Assembly: GCA_943704495.1 (NCBI GenBank)
Contig: CALSCR010001566.1
Location: forward strand, 1-27,980
From: Pigoraptor chileana
Lineage: Eukaryota; Opisthokonta; Filasterea
Reading direction: 5' to 3'
Length of the DNA stretch: 27,980 nucleotides
Numbering within the stretch: the stretch's first letter is position 1; each line of letters starts with the position of its first letter. A model generated the notes under the pieces. The model worked only from the letters and a program-made list of their open reading frames with translations, had not been told where the DNA came from and searched no databases. This document shows positions 10,616 to 20,489 of this stretch, one piece after another. The position numbers were made by a program, and so were the translations under genes.

Positions 10616-12769
10616 ATGTCGCGCATGATGGCGGCGGCCGTGGTCGACGCGACAGAGTGCGACGGCACGTTCTCCGAAGTGGATGAACTTCGGGCGCTCC
10701 TTACCGCGCGCGAACGGGACTTGCAGCTGGCTGCCGAGCTTGGCAAGGCACTGCTGGATAGCAACAGAGACCTTGCTGAGCGATACGATGCCGCTGTTGC
10801 GGATTGCGCCAAAAGAGTTGGGGTGGGTCATCAGGCTGTGCGGCGACGGGCCATAATGCACACTCCATAGTACACACTCCACAGTGCACACTCCGAGTGC
10901 AGCACTTCACATCCACGTTGAGAAGGCTATATCACAAACCGTGCTTCCTTTCTGGCTCTTGTGGAGTCGAAGGGCATAGCGCCAAAGGCACTGCCTATTG
11001 GTCATATCTCTCTTTGTGTTTGAATGGGCAGTACTGAAGGTCTCCAATATGCATGCACATATGTGAGTCCGTGGAGATGGCGTTTACAAAACTGATGTAA
11101 ATCCGACATCACACACACACACACGTACACCCGCTGGCTGCAGGATCTCGAGCAAGAGGTGCATGTGCACAAGTCACGGGCCGACACTGCGCACAAGTCG
11201 GCTGCGATCGTCCGCGCGGATGGAGAGCGAGAAATTGCCTCCCTCACCGCCAAACTTGCCGATGCGTTGCAGCGCGCGTCTGACGTCGAGAGAAGAATGG
11301 CATGCGACTCTGACTCGCAAGCAGCGACGGTTGCGCGCCTTCAAGACGAGCTGTCGGCGGCACGGATGTGCGAGCGGCAGTTGCAGGGGCGCGTGCTCCA
11401 GCAGTTTGACCTGATTGCGGCGCTCAAGGATGAGCTTGCGGCCGTGCATGCCTCGCGCGACGACCGTGACGGTGCATTGGTGGACGCAAATGCGCGCGCC
11501 CTGCTTGACCGAGTTGGAGTGCTTGAAGAGTCACTGCACCTCGCAGCGGATGCGCGGGAACAGGCTACGCACGCCCTTGTGCAGGTGGCCGCCGCAAGAG
11601 ACGAGGCCTACGCGGCGCGTGCGTTGGCGCACGAGCAGCTGTGCGAAGCGCGCGAGGAAATGGCCGAGCTTCGGATGGAAATTGCGGGGCTGACGACGGC
11701 TCTGGAAGATGCTCGAAGTGGTGTAAACGGACGCATTGACGAAGGCATGTCGCTCTTCAGCGAGGTTGAGGATAGGCGCGCTGAGCTGGAGCGCAAGCTG
11801 TCTGCGATGGGTGTGCAATACGCCGCCGCAAAGCGTGCATGCGATGTCCAGCGCCGCCTTGTGCAGTCGCTGCGCACGCAGATAGCGGGTCTGCTGCGGA
11901 TGGGCGGATCGCGTGCGGATGCTGAGCACTGCCGTCGGCTGGAGCAGGCGCTGGCCCAGAGTGCCGGGGAAGCCGCCCGCCTGGCAGACCGCGTGGCTCA
12001 GCTCGAGGGCGGCCACGGCATGGGCTCGTCGCACGCGGCTGCCGACGCCCGGCGCATGCGTGACTTCCGTGCTGCGTTTGGCGCGCCAGCGGGGGGTGCG
12101 CTGGGTGGCGACAGGGAGGCGTACATCGAGTGCCTGGAGGGCGCCGTGCGTGCGTCGGAGGTGGCGTTGGAGCAGTGTCGCGGGGAGCTCAGAACGGCGC
12201 GGATGACCCGTGCGTCCGAAAGCGCCAAGGTGCGGGAGGCCGAGCACGAGCTGCACAAGTGCCAGGTCCAGCGCGACCAACTGCACGCCGACATTGCCAG
12301 TTTGCAGCTTCGTCTCGAGGAGGCCAGGGCAGCATCGCTCTCGGCACCTTCAACGGACGCCGCCGTGGAGCCGATGCCTGCCCGCATTGCAGTGTCGACA
12401 GCTGCAGTGTCCTCACCGTCTTCTGCGAGGGCTCCAGCTGTAGCCCCTCTTAATGCGAGTGGGGTGGCGAACGTGGCGGCTGTCGGTGCCTCGGTCCCGC
12501 AGAGGAGTGAGCAGGAGGCGCATGCACAGGATCACGCGCGGCCGGTGCTTACCACCACCTCCAGCAGCTCCGCCAGTGCGCGCGCAAACGCCAACGCGCA
12601 TGCCCACGGCTGCTCCGTGCCGAGCAAGGAGAGCGCTCTTCCTCCCCAGGATGGAACCGGCGGCGGCGCCAAGGAGAACGGCGGCGGCGCCAAGGAGAAC
12701 GGCGGCGCGAGTGTTATTCGCATCAGGCAATCCAATGTCAGGCGCAACGACGAGTGCGCGCAGCAATAG
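10616..12769 (+). CDS. SPDL1: Spindly-like dynein adaptor with C-terminal CaaX box
   Basis: Exons 10616-10822 and 11144-12769 join in phase 0 to give 610 residues; human Spindly has 605. The protein is mostly coiled coil. Residues 35-47 (DLQLAAELGKALL) fit the CC1 box, the AAxxG motif that binds dynein light intermediate chain. Residues 270-281 (GMSLFSEVEDRR) match the Spindly motif (GNSLFAEVEDRR in human as recalled), which contacts the dynactin pointed end. The next 60 residues, through ERKLSAMGVQY and the TQIAGLLRMGGS region, align with human Spindly without large gaps. The tail is Ala/Ser-rich, has two KEN boxes (579-581, 586-588) and ends CAQQ, a likely farnesylation box like human CPQQ. 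Family role: kinetochore adaptor linking RZZ with dynein-dynactin in mitosis. The ATG at 10616 is the first in frame. The single intron carries a dispersed-repeat copy. BICDR- or HAP1-type adaptors are the alternative, but the motif order and length favour Spindly. Confidence 0.88.
10961..11046 (+). repeat. Dispersed intronic repeat, copy in the Spindly intron
   Basis: Starts GTGGAGTCGAAGGGC, passes a diverged GCCAAAGGCACTG block and ends with CAGTACTGAAGGTCTCC. It is shortened in the middle. It lies in the only intron of the Spindly gene (10823-11143), sense to the gene. Confidence 0.85.
12661..12705 (+). repeat. 21-base tandem duplication coding for two KEN boxes
   Basis: Two successive units of about 21 bases, ending CCAAGGAGAAC, code for GGGAKEN twice in the Spindly tail. 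The duplication keeps the reading frame and doubles a possible APC/C degron. Confidence 0.85.
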
Positions 12770-13212
12770 GTTAAGCGCCGGATGGTGGGAACACTGCGGC
12801 GGTCAGTGGATGTCGGCTCGCAGTGTGCTTCCTGTCTGTTTGTCTGTCTGTACGACATGTGCATACACCACAAGGGAGTGATAGGGACTTGCATTCATTC
12901 ATCATCTCTGCGGCGGTGCAACAGACGAGACAGCCCGAAGACTAGAGACAAACGCGATAGACACCCGGAACATAGACCTCTCAGAAGATCGCACGACACG
13001 GCATAGCAAGGCGGCAGCACAAACGCAACGAGTAACGCAAGCAGGCAAATTAAAATGAAGGGCAGAGACAAGAAAGCACGCGATGCGGGCGAACCAGCTT
13101 CAACACGCACAGTAAAGCGAAGGCTGCAGGCGCCTGCACACGAACGGGCAAACGGCGGCCGTCAGAGTGTCGGCGAGGCCTGCCCGCTCCCCAGCATTCG
13201 AGTCCGTACACA
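12770..13212. other. Convergent spacer between Spindly and the HPt gene
   Basis: 443 bases holding the 3' ends of two convergent genes. It includes a short TGTCTGTTTGTCTGTC tract near 12833-12850. No gene is recognised. Confidence 0.6.
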
Positions 13213-13821
13213 TCAGACGGGAATGTTCTGATACTTCTTCAAGACGGCACGTGCCTCGGCGTGGCGCTCAACCAGCGCAGCTAGCTCTGCCGCGTGGTCG
13301 AGGTTGGCGTCCGGCGTTTCCTTTTGGAGTCGCTGACATATTTCAACAATGCGTTTGGCGCCAATTCCGGCCGCGCTCCCCTTCAATGCGTGTGCCTCTC
13401 GCGAAAATGGCACCGTGTCCTTCTGTTTGCTGCGAGAGTGCGTGTCGCAATTGCGAAAGTGGGTAAGTCTGCAGATCCAGAATACAGATTTCCAGTGCGA
13501 TTATTGCGTGTCTTTGGGTGTGCGTGGGAGAGCATTAAAATCGCACACAAAAGTATCAGTTCCCGACAAATAGCATGTGGTCAACAACATCGTTCTAGGC
13601 TGTGAAATTCAAAGTAAGCGAAGGGAAGTGGGAACCACTCACATCATCTTTTTCATCTCCTCCAGCCGCTCATCCGCTTGTGTAAAATACATTTCGATAA
13701 CGTCCGCTACAAATGTTGGGTTGTCTTCATCCTGAATTGCTAACAGCTGAGAGAATATATGGTCGTCAAACACATCCTCCCATCGGAGATCCACGTCAAT
13801 CTTCTTTTCCTCGTTTGCCAT
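13213..13821 (-). CDS. YPD1-like histidine phosphotransfer (HPt) protein
   Basis: Exons 13821-13643 and 13429-13213 join in phase to give 131 residues. The second exon carries AHALKGSAAGIGA, the HPt signature, with phospho-accepting His73 and the Lys-Gly three and four residues later. Acidic, amphipathic helices before and after fit a stand-alone four-helix HPt bundle such as yeast YPD1 or plant AHP proteins. Family role: shuttling phosphate from a hybrid histidine kinase to response regulators in a multistep phosphorelay. No kinase or response regulator lies in the window. The ATG at 13821 gives MANEEKK, a normal start. Animals lack such proteins, so this gene bears on the organism's placement. 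Tail-to-tail with the Spindly gene. Confidence 0.93.
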
Positions 13822-14694
13822 TTCTGCTTGTCTGAGTGTCGACCAGCGACAAGTTCAACGTGGCGTAAGCGCAGCTGCCACGCGCGTTGCAAGCCAGCAC
13901 GGCCAGGATGCACCTCAACGCCCTGATGCTCGCAGTCCAAGATATTGTCACGTGCACACAGCTGCCACGCAAGGCAAGCAGTCTTGCAGGAACGGAGAGG
14001 GCTACCTCTCCCCTTTCAATTAACGTTGTCGTTGTATGTAGAGTGTGGCGTGCGCGACAAGTGAGCCGTGTGTGTGCAACAAATTGCACGAAGCAACTCT
14101 TCATCAGCGGTTGCATCGTTCACGCGACGACTTACGACTGTCACTTGTGGGGAATTTCTCGAATTAAGTAGCCCGCATCAAATATATTGCTTAAGTTCGA
14201 CTTTTGCTCAATTTAATTTGAAAATGCGTTCGAATAAACGAAGCAAGAACTGACAGTGCGCCACATAAACGCAATGGAGGAAGCAGGTCCAAAGGAGCCA
14301 GTTGGCCTGCACGTGCCACTGATCCGCCATCATCATATTATGTGAACCTCGAAACACTCGGTGTCTGAGTCATGCGACAAACGCACTCGGCCTCCCCTGC
14401 GAGTACGCGTGTGAGGCATGGTCGGTAGGGTGTGGTGGCCACACCAATTAGCCGTCGCCGTGTGACACTGGCAATAGGCGTGCTGGCGATGGAGAGCTTG
14501 CACCCGCGAGCAGGCCGATGATCGGCGCTGCGGTTCGACCAGAGACGACCAGTGCACTAGCTATGCAGTAGGATTGCGCACGGTATGAATGGTTCATGCA
14601 CTTTGGCCCGCCAGTCGTGGGCCCCGGCCGCAACCGACAGTGATGCACTCCAGTGCCAAGGTCAGCCAGAAGAAAATGGATTCATGCAGTAAGA
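13822..14694. other. Intergenic region between the HPt gene and MKS1 (same strand)
   Basis: 873 bases with the HPt upstream region and the MKS1 3' region. An AT-rich patch near 14145-14250 stands out from GC-rich surroundings and could mark a promoter. Open frames on both strands show no domain or composition typical of the coding exons nearby. Confidence 0.55.
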
Positions 14695-17600
14695 TTACTC
14701 TGTCTTGGTGCCAGAGCGCTGCTGTTCAAGGCGTTTTCGTGCGCGCGCAAAGGCCTCTGTACGGTGAACGAAATAAAACAGAATGAGACATAAGCGCAGT
14801 ACAACACACGCCCGGCGATTGATAAGAACTGCGCACATCAGCAGCACGCACCCAGCACGGCCGCCGTCGACTTGTACTCTGCAGATGCGCCATCCAGGGA
14901 GAGGCGCCTGTATGGTGGCAGACAATGTGTGTGATGTCGCATCATTGCGCGCACGGTGAGTATGAATGGTAAGGCGCGACGAATGCATTTAACACATTGG
15001 CAACGGACAATACGCTGGCATACAAAAGAAAGACAGGGAGAAAGTGAAGGCAAACGAACGGCGGCAGCGCATCCATACTGAAACAAGCCCACTGCACCCT
15101 CTGCCCCACTGTCCCCACGGCATCAGTGTTGCAAGATCCGTAGTCAGTACCCATGGGTCACGATTCCCTCCACGGTCGATTGAGACGCAGAGCAAAGACA
15201 CACCCCCACACACAGCCCACGCGACCCACCCAAAGGCACGCTCAAACTGCGACTGCACCGCCCGGGTCGACTGCGACAATCGGCTGCAAATTTCAACGGC
15301 GGAACAATGCATGGTGAGACACAGTCTGATTTCACACACAAACAATCTGTGCTGCAAATTCAAGCGGCTTTACAAAACCCCACACGGAAACAGAGCGCAA
15401 AGTGAAAAATGGGATTCGGCAGGAAAATGCACTCACGACGACTGGTGCACCGTGTTTAGGCGCACACAAACGGTCCCAGTAGTGACAGTGCGAAAGCCAA
15501 GTTTGCTCAGGTGGCGTCCCTGCAATGAAAAGGAGACACAAGCGCACACAGCACACACACGGACAGTCTCAGTTTCTGCGGCACGCACAATCAATGCCCT
15601 GATGCCCCGCAGACTCAGCGACCTTTCCACTCAAAACGCCTCATGCACAGCCCCAGTGATTCACACAGGCAGTGAATCACCCACAGTGAAATCGGGAGGG
15701 ACGGCAGTGTACGATATGTCCTCCAACTCAGGCGCACCACCGACGAAAAAGCGTCGTGTCATTTGGTCTGCAGAGCCGATTGGCCTCCACATCGACACTT
15801 CCACGGTAGTTGACCCTGTGGGGGTTTGGGTTGTGTTCCGATCGGCGCAGTCAGTGGGCAGCACGCGGCGGGTCGGAATCCAAGACTTAGAATCACGTGC
15901 ATATACCACATGCGGACAAAGGGCACGTGATGCAGTGCGCCGGTCGGGGGACTGTTTGCCACACGGCAGCGACGCAGCACACAGCCTAACAACCAGCCTA
16001 ACAACCCCCCCCCNNNNNNNNNNCCCCCCCCCCCCCCCCAACTACAATATATGTGTAGTCAAGTAAGTGTCTTGGCGCAGTGCCCAGGACTCTGCCACCA
16101 GTAGAGAGATTGACCCACCGGCATTATCAGGGATCTCAAAGTAGCCGTAGCCCTCCACGCGATAGCGGTCCCAACCGTCGAGCGAGACGACCTGCAGATA
16201 CACACGTGGGAAGGGCACCGGCCCCCCTGCAGCAGATGAGGCAGAGCCGGCTAAAGATGTCAGATAAACACACACAGACAACGATTCGCCTGGTGCAAGA
16301 GATGCCATGAACATCATAAGGCGAATAGGATTGATTGGAGTGGTGACTTAGTGGCGCACGAGAGTGCTTGCATCTAGCATATGATGGAACGACAGATCAC
16401 CCCGGCAAAATAAGTGCACTCGGGGTAACATGCATTGCCTCGCATTTTTGCACACAGCAACACACACACATACACACACACACACGCGCACACACACCCG
16501 TTGCAGCGCAGAGCAGCTCCCACTCGAATGGAAGGGCAATGACGGCCGCGCCTGTGGACCCCCCGCGATTACCCACAGCTGAGACAGCGGCGAGTGGCTG
16601 GTCTGCATCCGGGAGGGACCAGGGGCGCGGCAGCTCCAGAGCATAGTGCACGTAGACGCCGTCCGAGTCGAATCCCTTTGCCCACACAATCTCCCCAAGC
16701 ACCCACACGCGCGTCGCATCAAGGTCGGGCTCCCGCACAAACTCGGTGCCCACGCGGTTCGCAAGGAGATCAGCGTGCCTGTGGTAGAGCTCCCTGTACA
16801 CCTCGCGCTCTCGCTCCTGCGCCGCCCGATCTTGCGCGCGCGAAGCGTTCTCCAGGCGAAACTCAAACACGTCGTGCATCAGCGATTCGATGCGGTACGG
16901 GGATCCGTCGCGGCTGAAGTCGGGGCGCATGGTGATGACGCCCTTTGCGTCCGCCACGAGGGAGCAGAGCACGCGCACATCGGGCGGTCCCTCGGCGCCA
17001 ACGGACGCGCGGTCGTCACCGTTGCTATCGCCCCCAAACGCAGACGCCGCGGCAAGGTCGACCATAATGTGCATTGCCTGGCATGCCGTGTCAGGCACGT
17101 GATGCGCTCGGATGCCACGAGGCACAACACGCACTGGCTGTCCGTCATTGAGACGGAGGTGTCCATCGCCGTGTCGACGGCGAGCCTGCATTGCATATTG
17201 CGAATGGCAGAGAAATCGGATGCATTTGCAAGTGTGAGAGACCTTCAGTACTCAAGGCCAAGGCATAAATAAGCTCATCGACTCACAACTCCGGAGTGAG
17301 AGAGATGTAGGATTGAAGTCAGTGTCTTAGTCTCCACAAGAGAGAGTTAGAGAGCGTGTGTATGTAGGTGGACGTGTGTATGTGTATTTACACAATTCAC
17401 AACAATAGAACCCTCTCGTCGAGCACATCATTCCACGGTAAAAGTCGCACTACACACGCCACAAGCACACGTGAGTGGAGTGCGTGCGACATGAACGGCA
17501 ATGGGAGCATTATGAATATCACTCTTACTTGAATGACGTTTTCGATCAGGGTGGCGGGCGCCGTGTCGACAGAGTTTGTCACCTCCCGTGTGTATTCATT

Positions 17601-18209
17601 CTCGCTGACAAAGTCATCCGCATCAACGTACGTGAACAGCACACCCCCGGCCCCACGCGAGGCGCTCAGGTGCGGCGATCCCTCGGACACAAGCGTCGCC
17701 ACCTGTGCGCAGTGTTTGGCGGCAAGGGGATCGTCTGCGCACGAGGCCGGGTCTGCGTACTGCCTGAGCTCATCGCGCCCAAACACTTTCTCCTGCCACC
17801 CGACCGTCAGCAACACGTCACGTGATGCAGCCTCCCCCGCCTCCCCACTATCCTCTGCATTCCCGCGCCGTTGCTGTCGGCGCCGCCGCTGCCGGGCCGC
17901 CTGCTGCCCTCCCTCCCCTCCCTCCCCTCCCTCCCCTCCCTCGTTCTCCCCGTCCTCTCCTTCGTCACTCGCGCCGTCATCGCCCTCCCCTTCCCGCTGT
18001 TTCCTGAGCGGCGCCTGTGCTGCCGTTGCCCTGCGAAGCACAACGCGGATGCGGAAGTGCTCCAACGAGTCGTGGGTGCGGTATGAAACCGAGTCGCGCG
18101 GGTCGTCTCTCGGCGCATCGTCGGTCAGCTGCGTCCACTCCTTCTCCTTCGCGGCCGACCGCCGGCGAAAGGGCGCGCTAAGCACCCTTTTCACCGCAGC
18201 CGCTGCCAT
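14695..18209 (-). CDS. MKS1: MKS1, B9-domain protein of the ciliary transition zone
   Basis: Nine exons in transcript order: 18209-17529, 17185-16498, 16226-16119, 15815-15685, 15519-15437, 15283-15230, 15014-14955, 14907-14852 and 14756-14695. All phases agree, giving 640 residues (human about 560). Blocks recalled from MKS1 are EHFRIRVVLRR, VGWQEKVFGRDEL, LFTYVDADDF, QAMHIMVDL, GVITMRPDFS, VYRELYHRHADLL, then the B9 domain (about 393-525) with WDRYRVEGYGYFEIP, MWRPIGSADQ and RRFFVGGAPELEDISY. The tail TAAVLEAFARARKRLEQQ matches the C-terminal helix. MKS1 works with B9D1 and B9D2 in the MKS complex that gates the ciliary membrane at the transition zone. A Gly/Glu/Arg-rich insert near residues 85-140 is extra. 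The 60-base exon 15014-14955 is optional: skipping it also keeps frame. Upstream in-frame codons extend to 18503 but the ATG at 18209 is preferred. Intron 3 contains the assembly gap. Confidence 0.95.
16005..16039. other. Assembly gap of 10 N inside a poly-C run
   Basis: Ten N (16014-16023) are flanked by nine C on the left and sixteen C on the right. The gap falls in MKS1 intron 3, so it does not affect the coding model. The true length of the homopolymer or missing sequence is unknown. Confidence 0.98.
16456..16497. repeat. (CA)n microsatellite at an MKS1 donor
   Basis: On the sense strand the intron begins directly with a GTGTGTGTGCGCG run, so the donor of MKS1 exon 2 (after 16498) is embedded in the microsatellite. 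Several GT dinucleotides could serve as donor; the chosen one keeps frame with the next exon. Confidence 0.85.
17233..17348 (-). repeat. Dispersed intronic repeat, near full copy in MKS1 intron 1
   Basis: On the minus strand it reads GTGGAGACTAAGACACTGAC, then a CATCTCTCTC run, GAGTCGATGAGCTT, and CCTTGAGTACTGAAGGTCTC. Both halves are present. It lies within MKS1 intron 1 (17528-17186) in the sense direction, about 40 bases before the acceptor. Confidence 0.88.
17899..17942. repeat. 9-base coding minisatellite in MKS1
   Basis: Repeated CCCTCCCCT-type units in exon 1 code for GGEGGEGGEGG on the minus strand. They sit in a Glu/Gly/Arg-rich insert that separates the conserved N-terminal strands from the VGWQEKVF block. 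Confidence 0.85.
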
Positions 18210-18680
18210 CGTCACTGTCGCCCGTGCACGTGCCACCGACCAACTGCGATCCAAAGCCTCCTGTATGTGTGAGCACGCACCGCACTCAACGCTCCATGAA
18301 AGCGAGTGTGGCGTCAAGGGAAGACTTAATCTCTTACCTTCCACAACAAACAAAACCAACGAATTAAAGCCAATGGAAACTTGCGCAAATGCGGTGCATA
18401 CGATGAAGCATGTGCAGTCCTGCGCTCGTGAAAACACCTGCAGAGTAGTAGAGTTCAATTTCAGTCCCCAGTAATATGTAGAGTCAGTGTGCAAAATTGG
18501 CACATTCCAACATTTGATTGATAAGCTCTGATGACATCATACTAGCGTCACTATTATGATGACACCGGCTTTAGTCCACTGAGCCAAAAGTCAGACTCAC
18601 AGGGTAATGTAAATGGCAGAGAAAACCTAGATTACATCGACGGCCATACACGGTGCTTGTGTCTCTTGCGGAACACGAAA
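18210..18680. promoter_or_regulatory. Divergent upstream region of MKS1 and the secreted-protein gene
   Basis: 471 bases between the two ATGs. A near-palindrome TGATGACATCAT at 18529-18540 and a nearby GATGACACC resemble bZIP/CRE-type sites. No RFX X-box, which many animal cilium genes carry, was found on reading. Transcription starts cannot be placed. Confidence 0.4.
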
Positions 18681-20251
18681 ATGGGCGCAGAAACAGGCGC
18701 CGCACGCGCGCTCACGGCAGCGTGCATCATGATCGCTGCAATATTGTCTGCCACTCCGTCGTCAGCGCAGACGGCTATTCTCGGGGGAAGCGTCACTCTC
18801 CCGGCACTGCCCTCCCTCATTGTGCAACAAGAGTCGATCAATCTTCTGATTACTGTGACTGCTGGGTGGAAGGGGTCTGGTGTGTTGCGCGTGTGTGTGC
18901 GTGTGTATTTGTGCCTGTGTGCGTTCCGTATCTCCTTGCGCTCTAACAAGCCTCGTTTGGACGCCTCATTCAATCATTTGGTCAATTCAAACTGTGTTTT
19001 ATTTCTCTTTCGTTCGCGGTAATCGTTTCTCTCTCAAATTGCATGGGGTCTATGCTATTTGTCAATTTGTTACTGTGCAATGAATGCCACGCCCCCACCA
19101 CCGCTCTGGATTTTCAGTCTGGATACGCTCTTTTTGCCGTTCTTACACTTGTCCTGGACTCCTTTGATTCAGTTTTTTGTGGCAGTGCAGCAATCGCATC
19201 GTCTGTTGCTCTATCTTGACGGGGTATTCTCTTGGGGTGTCGGTATTTGCCTGAGATTAACTTTCCAGACGTCGTTTGCTTCCATCGCACAGTGAATGTA
19301 TCGAGCGCGGACAGTGCGGTGCTGTTTTCGCAGGGACCGGGCCAGCCGTTTACCCCGTCTGTGCTTGTCGTTTTTGCGGGGATCCGCGATTCGATGATCT
19401 TCCGCATGAAGCCGCAGGTTGTTCAGGCCAGCAATGCAGTCGACTTTACCGTTGTGACGGGGCCTGAGAGTGCGCCCGTCGGCGCTCCCTACAAGCACAC
19501 CCTCGCCTTCAAGTCGACGTCGCAGGCCGATTACTGCAACTACTTCAATGGCATCAATACGGGGCTGTACAGCAAGACGGTGTACGATGGCACGGTCGCC
19601 GCCGCCGCCCCCGGGGACCTCAAGGGGCCATACGACAGCGTGGTCTTCTCAGGGGGCGCCGTCTACTGCTCCCACAGGCCCCCCGAGTTCAAGATCCCCC
19701 AGTGAGACGCTGTCGTCGTGTAATGAACTCGCATCTCTTTCTCGCTCTCTCTCGCTCTCTCTCGTTCTCTATTGTGGAGTCCATGGGCACAGCGTTTAAG
19801 GCACTGACTTGAATCCATCTCTCTCTGATGGAGTTGTTGGAGTCGATGGGCTTTTGCCTGAGTTGTTTTGAGTACTGAAGGTCTTACACACACACTCTAG
19901 CTCTCACACTCCTCTCTGTCTGTCTCGCGTGGTCTCTCGCTTTTGTCTTTTTATGGATTACTGAATGGAATCATCCTGTGTTAATACTCGCGTCTGTTTT
20001 GCGTCTATTTTTCTTCCCTTTTTCCCTGTATACTTTGTCTGCTTTGGAGCGACAAAATATGATACTCTTGCAAGCAAGCGTAATGAAAATGGCGTGCGTG
20101 TATGAAGTGTGTGCTCTTGTGCGTGTATATGTGGGGTGTATATGGTGTTACATTACCCGACCGCAGTGTGTATGGGGACAACGACGCATCGGTGTTTAAT
20201 CGAAAGGGCCTTCAAACAGAGATGGCACCGGCGAAATTGTGTGACATGTGA
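18681..20251 (+). CDS. Secreted protein of unknown family
   Basis: Exons 18681-18879, 19269-19701 and 20167-20251 join in phase to give 238 residues. The N-terminus has a charged start, a hydrophobic helix (ACIMIAAILSA) and a likely signal peptidase site after TPSSAQ, so it should enter the ER. The mature part is rich in Val, Ser, Thr and Gly with alternating hydrophobic residues, suggesting a beta fold. Four or five Cys in the mature chain may form disulfides. I recognise no domain. The short third exon is supported by a good donor (GTGAGA), an acceptor and matching phase, and by a dispersed-repeat copy lying in the intron it defines. Without it the protein would stop five bases after the exon 2 splice site. 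An extra exon in intron 1 cannot be ruled out. Confidence 0.68.
19774..19896 (+). repeat. Dispersed intronic repeat, full copy
   Basis: The most complete copy. The first half is GTGGAGTCCATGGGCACAGC through GGCACTGACTTGAATCC, then CATCTCTCTCTG. The second half runs from GTTGGAGTCGATGGGC to TTTTGAGTACTGAAGGTC, and a CA run follows. It is preceded by a CTCTCTCG run. It lies between exons 2 and 3 of the secreted-protein gene, sense to the transcript. Confidence 0.92.
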
Positions 20252-20489
20252 ACGCAAACGCAACGCGCAGACGGTGATTCAAAAGTAGAGACAACAACAA
20301 AGACGAAAAAAAGCACGACGCACAACACGCACGCACGCGGCAAGAACGACAGCACATAACGCGAGGACACCAGACACAGGACAGCTGCCATGCAAAAAGA
20401 GCACTTGCAGTCGTTGCAAGTCGTGTAAGAGTGAGAGGGTCCATAGGGTGCCAAGCGCAAGACAGAAACTAAATGGAGATGTCGCCCAC
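20252..20489. other. Convergent spacer
   Basis: 238 bases between the stop of the secreted-protein gene and the stop of the UBF-like gene. No gene or repeat is recognised. Confidence 0.6.

Noticed and set aside
14532-14540. GGTTCGACC resembling a tRNA B box
   Set aside because: No matching A box at the right distance and no acceptor or anticodon stems could be drawn around it.
17533-18474. 313-codon plus-strand open frame
   Set aside because: Antisense to MKS1 exon 1, with low-complexity Pro/Ser runs arising from the Gly/Glu repeat on the other strand.
18210-18503. N-terminal extension of MKS1
   Set aside because: In-frame codons continue upstream to 18503, but the residues match nothing in MKS1 and the ATG at 18209 gives a plausible start shortly before the conserved strands.
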